DNA of 32,652 nucleotides from a virus. This document shows positions 15,429-23,801 of the stretch, piece by piece (position 1 is the first letter of the stretch; each line of letters opens with the position of its first letter). Location of the stretch: the IMG/VR virus record IMGVR_UViG_3300036985_002534, positions 1-32,652 of that record. One strand, 5' to 3'. A program made the position numbers and the translations under genes. The notes beneath the pieces are model-generated. The model was not told the origin of the DNA. It was given only the letters and a program-made list of their open reading frames with translations, and did not search any database.

Positions 15429-15987
15429 TGATTAAATCTTTTATTTTGTTATACATTAATTCATCTTCAGACATTTCTAATTTTTCATTAAAAAATCCTT
15501 CGATTGAAAATCCTTTGATCTCACCAGATTTAACTTTATCTTTTATATCCGGATTGTCAATTGATATAGCAACCATCCAAGTATTAATAGGATAATCAAA
15601 TCCATACATAACACTTTTATCATTTACCATATCCTCTTTTAGCCACGTTTCAACAACTGTTACGCCTTCAACTTTAGACTTGTGTTGTAAGGTCGATTCC
15701 GATTGATAACCGTTTTTCATAAATTTATGTGCAGTCTTTTGGATTGTATCACCACTAAAAAATACTTGGTATATATCTCCATCTTCTCCCATTCTGTCTA
15801 TCTTCATATCCGGAATAAGAACTGCACCTAATAATATATTCTTTTTAGATTCAATTTCTTTAAATTCAATCTTATGCTCTTTTGATAATGCGATCCAATT
15901 CTCTTGTATGGCAGGTTGGTTTACTAAACTAATTGCAAACACACCGTCTTGCTCCTCATCTAAAACCAATTCAAAAACTTTCTTCAT
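15418..15987 (-). CDS. XkdF-like prohead protease
   Basis: 189 residues matching the XkdF putative serine protease domain: ISLVNQPAIQENWIAL near the N-terminus, KNILLGAVLIPDMKIDR, a GDTIQKTAHKFMKNG helix, STLQHKSKVEGVTVVETWL, then TWMVAISIDNPDIKDKVKSG and GFSIEGFF. The family processes scaffold and capsid during head maturation; a conserved His (H105 or the nearby AHKF) and the Ser in GFSIEGF are catalytic candidates. It is the first gene of the head operon, 6 bases downstream of the late promoter boxes. Confidence 0.85.
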   Translation of the reverse strand: MKKVFELVLDEEQDGVFAISLVNQPAIQENWIALSKEHKIEFKEIESKKNILLGAVLIPDMKIDRMGEDGDIYQVFFSGDTIQKTAHKFMKNGYQSESTLQHKSKVEGVTVVETWLKEDMVNDKSVMYGFDYPINTWMVAISIDNPDIKDKVKSGEIKGFSIEGFFNEKLEMSEDELMYNKIKDLINGV

Positions 15988-15993
15988 ATTACT

Positions 15994-16021
15994 ATAACAA
16001 TAAAACCCTGTTTTTGTTTCA
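15994..16021 (-). promoter_or_regulatory. Late promoter element, copy C (head operon)
   Basis: On the minus strand, TGAAACAA (16021-16014), 12 bases, ATTGTTAT (16001-15994), 6 bases, ATG (15987). No TAnnTTTG box was found between the terminator and this ATG, which argues that this element is the promoter. Confidence 0.75.
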
Positions 16022-16029
16022 CACTATTT

Positions 16030-16052
16030 TTATTTAGACTAATTCTAAATAA
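16030..16052. promoter_or_regulatory. Palindrome next to late promoter C
   Basis: Perfect 9-base arms TTATTTAGA and TCTAAATAA around 5 bases, ending 8 bases upstream of the TGAAACAA box. A regulator site is plausible. The other late promoter copies have no such palindrome. Confidence 0.4.
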
Positions 16053-16104
16053 GCGTTTATACTCTTTATATATATATTTTATCTTTTTTTTAAAAAATTT
16101 AATA

Positions 16105-16155
16105 AAAAGGGTATACCCCCTAAAATGAAACGTCTTTTTTAGGGGGGGGGTATAG
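16105..16155 (-). terminator. Poly-C/G stem terminator after tape measure (copy 2)
   Basis: On the minus strand, TATA with nine C and TAAAA pair with TTTTA, five G and TATA, followed by CCCTTTTTATT. Arms are near 16140-16154 and 16111-16125. It starts about 13 bases past the tape-measure stop and is related to the stems at 4871-4925 and 26946-26984. Confidence 0.85.
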
Positions 16156-16167
16156 AAAACTTATATT

Positions 16168-17898
16168 TTAACCAATACTTGCACTTTGGATTATATTGCG
16201 TTCCAAGCCTTGAGCAGTGGTTACGTCATTAGATAAAACATAAGTTTTTATAGGTTGTTGTTGTTGGTTACCTATTGTTTGTGCTAATTGATTTGTTGCA
16301 CTTGCACCTACTACGTTAAATGCAGGAGCAGTAGGAGCAGAACCTCCGCCACCACCTGAACCGCCAGAACCACCACCTGCACTACCTCCAGTAATAGATT
16401 TTGCACCTGATATACCAGCAGCAACAATAGAAGCAATAGAAGTAGCTGCAGTTAATTTTGTAAGAGCAAGAGTCTTACCTAATATTGAAACATTTCCAGC
16501 AATAACAGGAATTGCACTTGCACCACTTGTTGCTATAGCTTGTGGAGTTGCTAATGCAGCACTATTTGCTAAACCAGTAGCAGCAGAAGCTCCTGCAATA
16601 GTTTTAGAAGCTCCAACTATAATATCGGCAATAGCTAATCCTTTTGTAACTGCTAAAATACCTAATGCAATTGCTTTATTTTTACCTGCAAATTGTTGTA
16701 ATATATCTAACCCTACATTTAAAGCATTTCTTTTAGCTTCTTTTATTGCTAAATCTAAAGCAATTTCTTTATCTGCTTGTTCTTTTGCGTCAGCAAGTAT
16801 TTTATCGTTTTCTGTTTTAGTTATTATTGATAAATTTCTTTTATGTTCTTTTTCTATTTCTTCAATAGACAAACCTTTTTGTAATAAACTTTGTTTTTTT
16901 AATTCAAAATCAGCATTTTCTTTTTCAACTTTTATTTGGTTTTCAGTTTTTAAAGCATCTTCATTTGCTTTTTTTGTGTCTGCAATTAATTTTTGTCCGG
17001 CTTCGTATTCATCTCTTGCTCTTTCTCCTTGACTACTTATGAATGCTTGACGTTCTTTTTCTATTTCTTCTAATCTCTTTTTTTCTTCTTCTGCTTTTCT
17101 TATTCTTTCTTGTTTAGCTTTTTCATCATTAGCTGCTTGTTTTTCTTGTGCTGCCTTTCTTGCTTCTGCTCTTTTTTCAGCTTCTTCTTTTTCAGTTTGT
17201 GTAAGTTCTTTTGAACCTGCACTAAAACGCTTCATACTTTCACCATAAGATTCTTGAGTCTTTTTAAAACTTCCTCCAATTTTATCAATACCTTCAGAAA
17301 TAGCATCAGAATCTAAAGTAAAAATACCTTTTAATATTTTCATTACCCCACCACCTGATTCTTTTATAAAAGTAAAATATGCCATCATAGAAGAATAAAC
17401 CATACCTATTCCTTTTGTAACGTATGGTAAAGCTTCAGTTGCTAAATCTACAAACGTATTAAATAAAGGTTCTACTGCACGAAATACACCTTGAAACGCT
17501 TTTTTTAATCCGTCTAACAACGGTTGGATTTTTTTCATTGCACCTTCATTTTCTGAAAATGCAGCAACTAAACCTCCAATTAAAGAAACAAATAAACCTA
17601 TTCCTGTTGCTTTTAAAGCACCACCAAAAGATTGTGTAGCTACCTTTGCTTTATTCAAAGATGCTCCAACCATACCTAATGGTCCTCCTGCTGATTCTAA
17701 ACTATCTACCCAATCAGATGAAGCGTTTTTAGAGGATTTAATTTTATCTTCTAAATCGTCTATTTGGTTATATAACTTTTTAAAATCTTCTGAACCTGCA
17801 GCAGTATCTTTTAATTGCCTTTTTAATGCTTTTAAATCAGAAATAGACTCTCCAACATTTGATTTTATTTCTAACTCTATTGTTTTCTTTTCAGCCAT
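16168..17898 (-). CDS. Tape measure protein
   Basis: 576 residues: helical N-terminus (IKSNVGESISDLKALKRQLK), hydrophobic segments at about 70-115 (FGGALKATGIGLFVSLIGGL), a long charged coiled coil at about 230-400 (EKEEAEKRAEARKAAQEKQA), a second hydrophobic Ala/Ile-rich region at about 405-495, and a Gly/Ser run near the C-terminus. This is the standard tape-measure plan; by the usual 0.15 nm per residue the tail would be roughly 85 nm (rule-of-thumb inference). It is the last gene of the tail operon and its start overlaps a 52-residue gene by 22 bases. Confidence 0.9.
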   Translation of the reverse strand: MAEKKTIELEIKSNVGESISDLKALKRQLKDTAAGSEDFKKLYNQIDDLEDKIKSSKNASSDWVDSLESAGGPLGMVGASLNKAKVATQSFGGALKATGIGLFVSLIGGLVAAFSENEGAMKKIQPLLDGLKKAFQGVFRAVEPLFNTFVDLATEALPYVTKGIGMVYSSMMAYFTFIKESGGGVMKILKGIFTLDSDAISEGIDKIGGSFKKTQESYGESMKRFSAGSKELTQTEKEEAEKRAEARKAAQEKQAANDEKAKQERIRKAEEEKKRLEEIEKERQAFISSQGERARDEYEAGQKLIADTKKANEDALKTENQIKVEKENADFELKKQSLLQKGLSIEEIEKEHKRNLSIITKTENDKILADAKEQADKEIALDLAIKEAKRNALNVGLDILQQFAGKNKAIALGILAVTKGLAIADIIVGASKTIAGASAATGLANSAALATPQAIATSGASAIPVIAGNVSILGKTLALTKLTAATSIASIVAAGISGAKSITGGSAGGGSGGSGGGGGSAPTAPAFNVVGASATNQLAQTIGNQQQQPIKTYVLSNDVTTAQGLERNIIQSASIG

Positions 17899-18035
17899 TT
17901 TATTTCTCTTTTGATTTGGTTAAATCCTTGTTTTAATGTTGTTGGTCTTTGATATTTTCCTTTAGCTATTTCAATGAGTTCACTTTGTCCGTAAAATTCA
18001 TCTAATGCTAATAAATCTAAAATGTGCTTTATCAT
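17877..18035 (-). CDS. Small protein upstream of tape measure (52 aa)
   Basis: 52 residues starting MIKHILDLLALDEFYGQSEL, ending in a basic helix (REIKWLKRKQ). It fits exactly between the 691-residue tail gene (2 bases away) and the tape-measure start, overlapping the latter by 22 bases. A small factor coupled to tape-measure translation or tail assembly is possible; family not recognised. Confidence 0.55.
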   Translation of the reverse strand: MIKHILDLLALDEFYGQSELIEIAKGKYQRPTTLKQGFNQIKREIKWLKRKQ

Positions 18036-18037
18036 AA

Positions 18038-20113
18038 TTATCTAAAATCTGTTAATAATTCAAATTGAACTTCCCCTGTTGTTAAATCTGTTGTAAATGT
18101 ATTAATCAAATATCTCTTATCTCTTATAACAAGCCTATCGTTTAATTTAAGCGTAGTTAATAATGATGTTGGTAATATTCCACTAACTTTAATTAATCTT
18201 GCTTTAGAATCAAATATATTAGCTAAATAATTATCATAATATTGGTCATATAATCCTTTATCAATTAATTCATTTGTTAATGTGGATTGTTGTTGATTAA
18301 AGTTTAATCCATAAGTATTTGTACCATTAAAATATTCTTGTCCAAATGCTTTGTATGTAGTGTGCAATGTTGATGTTCCTCCCGTTACATTTATATTAAA
18401 CCAAAAATCTGCTCCTGTTAAATCAGTTGTATCAGTTGGATTATAATCATATAATATTACAGGTTTAGGAATATACTTTTGTAAATCAGTTTTTAAAGCA
18501 TAACCTACTTGTAATTTGTCTTTTAAATTACTAAAGTTTAAATCTTCAAAAGGTAGTTTAATATTGTATTCATCTCCATCATTATTTGTATTATAAAACA
18601 AAGAACCATACTCAATACCATTAGCAGAATTAAATCCTACATTAACTAAAGACTCGCTTTTTTCATATTCAAAATTTATTTTCTTATATGTTTTTACTCT
18701 ATTTAAAGTTGTGTTATCTGATTTTATATATTTTGTAATATCTCTTGTAGTTCCTGATATATAATAATCTTCTAATTGTTGAACTGTATAATTTATTCCA
18801 TCAGTTGAATAACAAGTCAAATTAAACATTTTTAATAATCCACTAAAGAAATCTTCTATTTTAATTTCTGGAAAATATTGATTGATTTGTAATGTATATG
18901 ATGGTGTTGTTTGAGATGCTGATAAAAAATTTCTTGTTTTAGTTTGTGATACAGGAGGAAATGCTGAAAAATCAATATATGTACTTACTGCTGATGTATT
19001 AGTTGTAAATGTAAATATTCCAGATGTTCCTATAAAAATTTCAAAATAATCATTTGTCGCATTTCTATTACCAGTTGATTCAATTTGTTTAGTAAATGCA
19101 ACTCCAGAAGTTGAATTTAATAATCCACTATCATAATATAATATTCCATTTTTATTTATTTTAATTGAATAAGTCACCCCTGTTACTGATGGTGTTACAG
19201 AAAAAGTAATTTGTTTTGCTACAAAAAGATAGGTGTCTCCACTTACAGTATAACCACTTGATGCAGTTGTATTTGTTATTTTATCATTAATTAAATCAAC
19301 AGTATATCCAGTTAATGCTGAACTATCGCCACTTTGTGAAGTAAAATTAACTTTTGTTAATGTTTGTTTTGCTTCAAATGTTTCTGCATTTTTTAAATAT
19401 AAATAAGCATTTGTAAACCTTGCATCATTTAAAAATGTGCTTGGTTCTGCAACTGTACCATCAAAGTTAATTCCAAATTGATTTTCAATCATATTTAAAA
19501 CAGGCTTTAATCTTATAGCAGGAAATAACTCATTATATCTAATTGGATATGTTGTATTACTTATGTTATTTGTAGGGTCAGTTGCACTATCGTAATTCCA
19601 ATATCTATTAGAACTAATTAAAGGAAACATTACATCAGAACTTGTAGTAGTTGTTACTACTTTATCTTTAACAACTGCAGCACTATAAGCAAAATCATAA
19701 GTAGTATCTGTTAAATCTTTTAAATATAAACCGTTAAATTTATCTTTTAAACTACCTAATGCACCTATAAATGTGATTGAATAATCTTGTGGTTGCCCAT
19801 CTTTTACATTTGCACTTTCAAGTTGTATCTTACCACTTCTAAATGGAATGGTATCTATTTCAATATATGCATCAGCTTTAACTAATGTACTAAATCCATT
19901 GTCATTACTATTTTCGTACCAATGTCTAAATATTTTATTATTTTGTTTTGATGCCGGTACAGTAAATGTTTGACTAAAATCAGTATAGGTTTTGCTTATA
20001 TCATTCACATTTTGAATAGAACTATTAACAGATATTTTTTCATCGTTAAATAATTCTACTCTATTGTATTCTAATGTAACTGAATCTTTAATATATATTC
20101 CTACTACTATCAT
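18038..20113 (-). CDS. Large tail/baseplate protein
   Basis: 691 residues, mostly beta with many Thr/Asn/Tyr. The N-terminal segment (YNRVELFNDEKISVNSSIQN, then DISKTYTDFSQTFTVP and NNKIFRHWYEN) is, from memory, strongly conserved in siphovirus tail-tip proteins of Bacteroidetes phages. The C-terminus contains LKLNDRLVIRDKRYLINTF. Likely a tail-tip or hub component reading between tail tube and fibres. It overlaps the upstream gene by 4 bases. Exact role (distal tail or hub) not determined. Confidence 0.7.
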   Translation of the reverse strand: MIVVGIYIKDSVTLEYNRVELFNDEKISVNSSIQNVNDISKTYTDFSQTFTVPASKQNNKIFRHWYENSNDNGFSTLVKADAYIEIDTIPFRSGKIQLESANVKDGQPQDYSITFIGALGSLKDKFNGLYLKDLTDTTYDFAYSAAVVKDKVVTTTTSSDVMFPLISSNRYWNYDSATDPTNNISNTTYPIRYNELFPAIRLKPVLNMIENQFGINFDGTVAEPSTFLNDARFTNAYLYLKNAETFEAKQTLTKVNFTSQSGDSSALTGYTVDLINDKITNTTASSGYTVSGDTYLFVAKQITFSVTPSVTGVTYSIKINKNGILYYDSGLLNSTSGVAFTKQIESTGNRNATNDYFEIFIGTSGIFTFTTNTSAVSTYIDFSAFPPVSQTKTRNFLSASQTTPSYTLQINQYFPEIKIEDFFSGLLKMFNLTCYSTDGINYTVQQLEDYYISGTTRDITKYIKSDNTTLNRVKTYKKINFEYEKSESLVNVGFNSANGIEYGSLFYNTNNDGDEYNIKLPFEDLNFSNLKDKLQVGYALKTDLQKYIPKPVILYDYNPTDTTDLTGADFWFNINVTGGTSTLHTTYKAFGQEYFNGTNTYGLNFNQQQSTLTNELIDKGLYDQYYDNYLANIFDSKARLIKVSGILPTSLLTTLKLNDRLVIRDKRYLINTFTTDLTTGEVQFELLTDFR

Positions 20114-21213
20114 ACAACATCATTTATAAGGTTATAAGCGTATTCAAAATCTATTTCATAGTTTATCAATCTATCTTTTAAACTTGTCTTTAAATCGCTT
20201 CCTTGTGTTTTAACGGTTACAGGTTTACTATCTAATAAAACTGTTTCTGATAATAGCAAATCAGTTATTAATTCTGAATAGTTTTGATCTACAAATCCGG
20301 TATTTAGTTTTATAGTTTGTGTTCCATTTATATTAAATGATTTAACTTGCCCTTTAGATGTGTTATAACTAATTGATGAAGGCATTAATTTATAATCTGT
20401 TCCTTTTACTGCAATAGTATTAGTTTGTTGTTTAAAGAACATTATATCTTGCCATCCACCATAACGATTTACAAAAGAACATCTAACCGGATTATATTTA
20501 TATTCAGCTATTGGATATGCAAAATTTATAAATGATACTACTGGAGTTCCTCCAGAGGGAGTTAAAGAAACTGTAACTTTACATCCTGTTGCATAATTAG
20601 CACCCAAATTAATTACAATTGAAATAGGAATAGAATAACTGAAAATACCAGCAACTCCAATTTGCAAATTATAAGCTACAGAATTAGTATTAGTTAAATT
20701 CTCAAATCCAACTGATAAAGTGCTTGTGCTTAATTTATCAACTATAAAATTAAAATTTTGAATATCATTATCAGTACTCCAATAATAATTTTTAATTGAA
20801 TTATTTAATAATGGTGTTAATAATGAATTTGATACTGTTTGCCTTCCATTTGAATAATTTGTAAATCCATTTACTCCTACATAATCAGTAGTATCTAAAG
20901 AAGTATAAGTTGTTCCTACTAATTTATATCTTGTAACTCTAAAATTTACCCATTCATTATTATCAAATTCTTCTGGCTCTTCTGATGTATATGGTCTTAT
21001 ATTATCTATAAACTCTTTAACATAATTTGATATGTTGTATGATGTGCTTATTTGTGTAGCACTTGGAATTGATTTAGATAAGGTATAAAATCCAGTGCCA
21101 CTTGTTGGAACTGCATTACCTTTTTGCCAAATTGCTAAATCTATTTTGCTTCCTATTTGTCCAGTTTCTGCTACTTCAATTATAAATGGACTTCTAACTT
21201 TAACTACTTTCAT
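20110..21213 (-). CDS. Tail/baseplate protein
   Basis: 367 residues, beta-rich, starting MKVVKVRSPFIIEVAETGQI, with several aromatic-rich strands (NRYGGWQDIMFFKQQ). It is coupled by ATGA to the preceding 54-residue gene and to the 691-residue gene, consistent with one tail-tip module. No specific family recognised; a distal-tail-type role is inferred from position upstream of the hub candidate. Confidence 0.65.
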   Translation of the reverse strand: MKVVKVRSPFIIEVAETGQIGSKIDLAIWQKGNAVPTSGTGFYTLSKSIPSATQISTSYNISNYVKEFIDNIRPYTSEEPEEFDNNEWVNFRVTRYKLVGTTYTSLDTTDYVGVNGFTNYSNGRQTVSNSLLTPLLNNSIKNYYWSTDNDIQNFNFIVDKLSTSTLSVGFENLTNTNSVAYNLQIGVAGIFSYSIPISIVINLGANYATGCKVTVSLTPSGGTPVVSFINFAYPIAEYKYNPVRCSFVNRYGGWQDIMFFKQQTNTIAVKGTDYKLMPSSISYNTSKGQVKSFNINGTQTIKLNTGFVDQNYSELITDLLLSETVLLDSKPVTVKTQGSDLKTSLKDRLINYEIDFEYAYNLINDVV

Positions 21214-21374
21214 ATTGTATGGTATATTGTATCAATCAATTCTTCATCTAAATATATTTCTTCTTTACATTCCCCCAGCCAATTTACGTACTTATTTGAA
21301 TCAATTACTTCTGTACTTTTAATTATAAATGTAGGAATATCTTCTTCTCCTTTATAAATTTTTACTATGTTCAT
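21210..21374 (-). CDS. Small acidic protein in tail operon (54 aa)
   Basis: 54 residues starting MNIVKIYKGEEDIPTFIIK, acidic. Both its start and stop lie in ATGA overlaps with adjacent tail genes, strong positional evidence for a real gene. Function unknown. Confidence 0.6.
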   Translation of the reverse strand: MNIVKIYKGEEDIPTFIIKSTEVIDSNKYVNWLGECKEEIYLDEELIDTIYHTI

Positions 21375-21910
21375 TTTATATCTTTTAAATTATAATCTAC
21401 CATCGTTTCAACATCTTGACCAAATGCTTTTATTAAATCTACATCTATATACTTTTTATATCCTGCTTCAAAAGGCTTTGTAAAAAATAAAGAAGGTTTA
21501 ATTCCTTTGTGAAAAATACTTCGTGTAATTAAGAAAGCTGTTGCCTCGTAAGATAAAAATCTCCCCTTCGATCCTTCCGATTTGCTCCGAAATTGAAAGC
21601 CTCTCTGTCGTACCCATTTCTCTATTCCTTTAGTTAATCCTCCTTTGGGTCCTGTACCTGATCCAAATTTAAATGGACTGTTAGGTGCTTTTGCTGAACT
21701 TGATTTTCCTTTTACTCCCTTATCTTGAAATGCCCCATAGTCATCCATTGAAAAGCCAACAATACTAAATCCATTCTCTGTAACTATTTCTCCTTTTAAA
21801 CTATCGTATAATTTTTTAGTTACATTCTTACCACCTTTAGTTAAATTACTCCTGGCTTGTTGGATCACATAATCCCTAAACTTTTTTATGACATTATCAA
21901 CTTCAGTCAT
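21371..21910 (-). CDS. Tail completion protein, HK97 gp10-like
   Basis: 179 residues, basic. The motif SMDDYGAFQDKGVKG (about 55-69) matches the YGxFxExGT-type signature of HK97 gp10/minor tail completion proteins, with the usual helical N-terminus (VIKKFRDYVIQQARSNL). These proteins cap or stabilise the head-proximal tail end. It shares one base with the upstream gene. The loop after the motif is longer than in typical members. Confidence 0.65.
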   Translation of the reverse strand: MTEVDNVIKKFRDYVIQQARSNLTKGGKNVTKKLYDSLKGEIVTENGFSIVGFSMDDYGAFQDKGVKGKSSSAKAPNSPFKFGSGTGPKGGLTKGIEKWVRQRGFQFRSKSEGSKGRFLSYEATAFLITRSIFHKGIKPSLFFTKPFEAGYKKYIDVDLIKAFGQDVETMVDYNLKDIK

Positions 21911-22335
21911 TATCTTATAGGCATATCATTAGGCACTAATATCTCAAATGTAACTGTGCATCCTGCAACCTTATCCTCAAACCTATCTCTAAAAAATTCG
22001 TAGTTTACACCACCGGTTAATTGATACAAATCCGTAAATAAGTCGCCCCTTCTTAACATTTCAGCTAACTTAATACCTACCATTGATTGAGTATGCATCA
22101 CATCCTGCTCATTTGTATCGTCATCATTCACTAAATCCATAGAAATAACAGAGATATTATAGGCAAATGCCTCTCCTTCTTCCCTAAATGAGTTCACAAC
22201 TATGTGAGATATTGGATAAATATCTTGTTTATTTAGTGCAATATTAAAAATAGAGCCACTTGTAACTGTCTTACAAAACGGATCTAACTTTAATTGGTCC
22301 TCTATTGTGCTTAAAACTTGGTAATATCCTATCAT
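21910..22335 (-). CDS. Tail terminator-like protein
   Basis: 141 residues with the mixed alpha/beta order of tail terminators: an N-terminal helix (YYQVLSTIEDQLKLDP), strand (IYPISHIVVNSF), central strand (AYNISVISMDLVND), then a helix and a C-terminal VTFEILVPN strand. Located between chaperone and completion genes, so a role in stopping tail-tube growth and joining head to tail fits. No catalytic motif. Confidence 0.6.
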   Translation of the reverse strand: MIGYYQVLSTIEDQLKLDPFCKTVTSGSIFNIALNKQDIYPISHIVVNSFREEGEAFAYNISVISMDLVNDDDTNEQDVMHTQSMVGIKLAEMLRRGDLFTDLYQLTGGVNYEFFRDRFEDKVAGCTVTFEILVPNDMPIR

Positions 22336-22587
22336 TTCTTTATCATTTTAGCTTCTATTTCGTTCTTTTGCTTCTCAAAACTTAACCAGGTTAAGCATTC
22401 GTGTATATTTATCCTTGTAATTTTGTCAAATCTTGTAAGGTCTCCTTGAGCAATAGCATAGATTGAACTATACCATCCCCATCTTTGCCCGAATTGCCCT
22501 GCAGCAGAATATTCTGTACCTCCGGATCCTTCTCCAAATAAACAATCGTAGCGTTCAGTAATGCGTTCCCTAAACGATAAAAAAAAA
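22332..22587 (-). CDS. Frameshift extension of the tail assembly chaperone (GT-like)
   Basis: An open frame, -1 relative to the 22409-23071 gene and overlapping its last third. It has no ATG or GTG that could start the conserved part; the only upstream start is a TTG at 22604. It encodes SFRERITERYDC, then FGQRWGWYSSIYAIAQGDL and HECLTWLSFEKQKNE, a Trp-rich helical domain like the T part of phage G/GT chaperones. A nine-T run (minus strand, 22587-22579) in phase G-GTT-TTT-TTT-TAT contains a classical T-TTT-TTT slippery site joining the two. Its stop overlaps the terminator-like gene's ATG by 4 bases. Confidence 0.65.
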
Positions 22588-23071
22588 CCGTAGCACCTAA
22601 ACAAACATCTAATGGGGCATACTTCATAACTTCTCCATAAGTTATCGTTCCATTGTAATCTTCAATCTCATATGTGCCATTTAAGCCATTCTTTTTAATC
22701 GGTCTATACAATACTGCTATTGCCCGGTGCATCATATCCCAATCAGTTATATAAGTATCTAAATCGGTATATTCTCCAAATGTCATATCCTCAAGATTAG
22801 GAATGAAACCAAATTCAGTGCCACCTAATTTAAATCTTTGGATCAACTTATGCTCCTGACTAAACATCGCACCAAGTGAAGCAGTTATATCATTTACATC
22901 TTTATATTTAATATTGGCAATATCTTTTAAATCAATACCACAAAATATCTGGACCATCTTCTGGTGAAGGAACTCGGAATCTTCATTGTCTTTAGCAATC
23001 TTTAAAAATGCCTGGTATTGAGATAATTTAATCTCATTTAATTTAGTCGGGATTGTGATTTCTAACTTCAT
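22409..23071 (-). CDS. Tail assembly chaperone (G-like)
   Basis: 220 residues starting MKLEITIPTKLNEIKLSQYQ, mainly helical, with YQAFLKIAKDNEDSEFL, QIFCGIDLKDI and a conserved-looking LLLKETLQDLTKL end. Position (first gene of the tail operon), and an overlapping -1 frame with chaperone-like sequence, make this the G part of a G/GT pair that holds the tape measure during tail assembly. The late promoter boxes end 6 bases before its ATG. By this reading two products are made: 220 residues, and a -1 fusion of about 255. Confidence 0.7.
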   Translation of the reverse strand: MKLEITIPTKLNEIKLSQYQAFLKIAKDNEDSEFLHQKMVQIFCGIDLKDIANIKYKDVNDITASLGAMFSQEHKLIQRFKLGGTEFGFIPNLEDMTFGEYTDLDTYITDWDMMHRAIAVLYRPIKKNGLNGTYEIEDYNGTITYGEVMKYAPLDVCLGATVFFYRLGNALLNATIVYLEKDPEVQNILLQGNSGKDGDGIVQSMLLLKETLQDLTKLQG

Positions 23072-23077
23072 AATATA

Positions 23078-23105
23078 ATAACAATTTTAATAAAAATTTG
23101 TTTCA
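23078..23105 (-). promoter_or_regulatory. Late promoter element, copy B (tail operon)
   Basis: On the minus strand, TGAAACAA (23105-23098), 12 bases, ATTGTTAT (23085-23078), 6 bases, ATG (23071). Directly downstream of a terminator. Confidence 0.75.
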
Positions 23106-23108
23106 CAC

Positions 23109-23140
23109 AAAAAAGGATAACCATTTACGATTACCCTTTT
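23109..23140 (-). terminator. Terminator ending the packaging operon
   Basis: On the minus strand, AAAAGGGTAA (23140-23131) pairs with TTATCCTTTT (23120-23111), ten pairs with one G-U, 10-base loop, followed by more T. It separates the small-gene tail of the packaging operon from late promoter B. Confidence 0.8.
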
Positions 23141-23162
23141 AAGTCTAACAAAAACCAAATTA

Positions 23163-23324
23163 CTAATTAACTAACTTTATATCTATTGCGAAAAAATTTT
23201 CGCTAAACATCTCTTTAAAAATGGTTATTACCATTTGCTCATTCTCTGCAGTTATATCTGCATATTGATAATCCTTCTCATTATCGCCATATCTAAACCA
23301 TCCTTTTACTTCGTATCGTTTCAT
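23163..23324 (-). CDS. Small protein, unknown (53 aa)
   Basis: 53 residues starting MKRYEVKGWFRYGDNEKDYQ. It looks like a small alpha/beta domain (KGWFRYGD strand, then an ITAENEQMVITIFKEMF helix). It is the last gene before the terminator at 23109-23140, which supports its reality. Function unknown. Confidence 0.6.
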   Translation of the reverse strand: MKRYEVKGWFRYGDNEKDYQYADITAENEQMVITIFKEMFSENFFAIDIKLVN

Positions 23325-23325
23325 A

Positions 23326-23406
23326 TTATCTAACTATTAAACTGATTACAAAATAAGCTGCCACTACTCCGATAAAATAAATTTGATATTTTTGTTTTGA
23401 TAACAT
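23326..23406 (-). CDS. Single-span membrane microprotein (26 aa)
   Basis: 26 residues: MLSKQKYQIY followed by a hydrophobic helix (FIGVVAAYFVISLIV) and Arg. It ends one base before the next gene's ATG. Very short, so the call rests on composition and tight spacing. Confidence 0.4.
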   Translation of the reverse strand: MLSKQKYQIYFIGVVAAYFVISLIVR

Positions 23407-23417
23407 AATGTTTGTTT

Positions 23418-23612
23418 TTAAAATTTTTCTATTTCTTGTCTTACTTTAATATAATATTCAATTTTTTCTTTGTGTAAAGTAAATGGTTTTACATTACATA
23501 TATATAATATTTCATAAACTATTTTATTTGCAAATAATTTAGCAACTTCTTTAGAAGCTCCATTAGTAATCGCCCAATCAATTAAATCTTTTGCTTTTTC
23601 TTTTGGTGTCAT
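23418..23612 (-). CDS. Small helical protein, MTPKEKA type (64 aa)
   Basis: 64 residues starting MTPKEKAKDLIDWAITNG, helical. Its upstream neighbour also starts MTPKEKA, so the two are probably distant paralogues from a tandem duplication. Their genes overlap by ATGA. Similar short proteins opening TPKEKA are common in phages of this group (recollection), function unknown. Confidence 0.6.
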   Translation of the reverse strand: MTPKEKAKDLIDWAITNGASKEVAKLFANKIVYEILYICNVKPFTLHKEKIEYYIKVRQEIEKF

Positions 23613-23788
23613 AATTTATTTATTTCAAATTTAACTTCTTGCCAATATCCTACATCTGAATGATTCACTTGTTTTATTAATTCGTCAATTGCTACTTTTG
23701 CACAATCCCTAACATCTAAAGGTAATAATTCATCTACTGAATTACACATCTTATTAAATATTTCAAACGCTTTTTCTTTTGGTGTCAT
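23609..23788 (-). CDS. Small helical protein, MTPKEKA type (59 aa)
   Basis: 59 residues starting MTPKEKAFEIFNKMCNSVDE, paralogue candidate of the 64-residue neighbour. Stop overlaps the next start (ATGA); the start follows an AT-rich AATTATG context common to many genes here. Function unknown. Confidence 0.6.
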   Translation of the reverse strand: MTPKEKAFEIFNKMCNSVDELLPLDVRDCAKVAIDELIKQVNHSDVGYWQEVKFEINKL

Positions 23789-23801
23789 AATTATTAAATT
23801 G

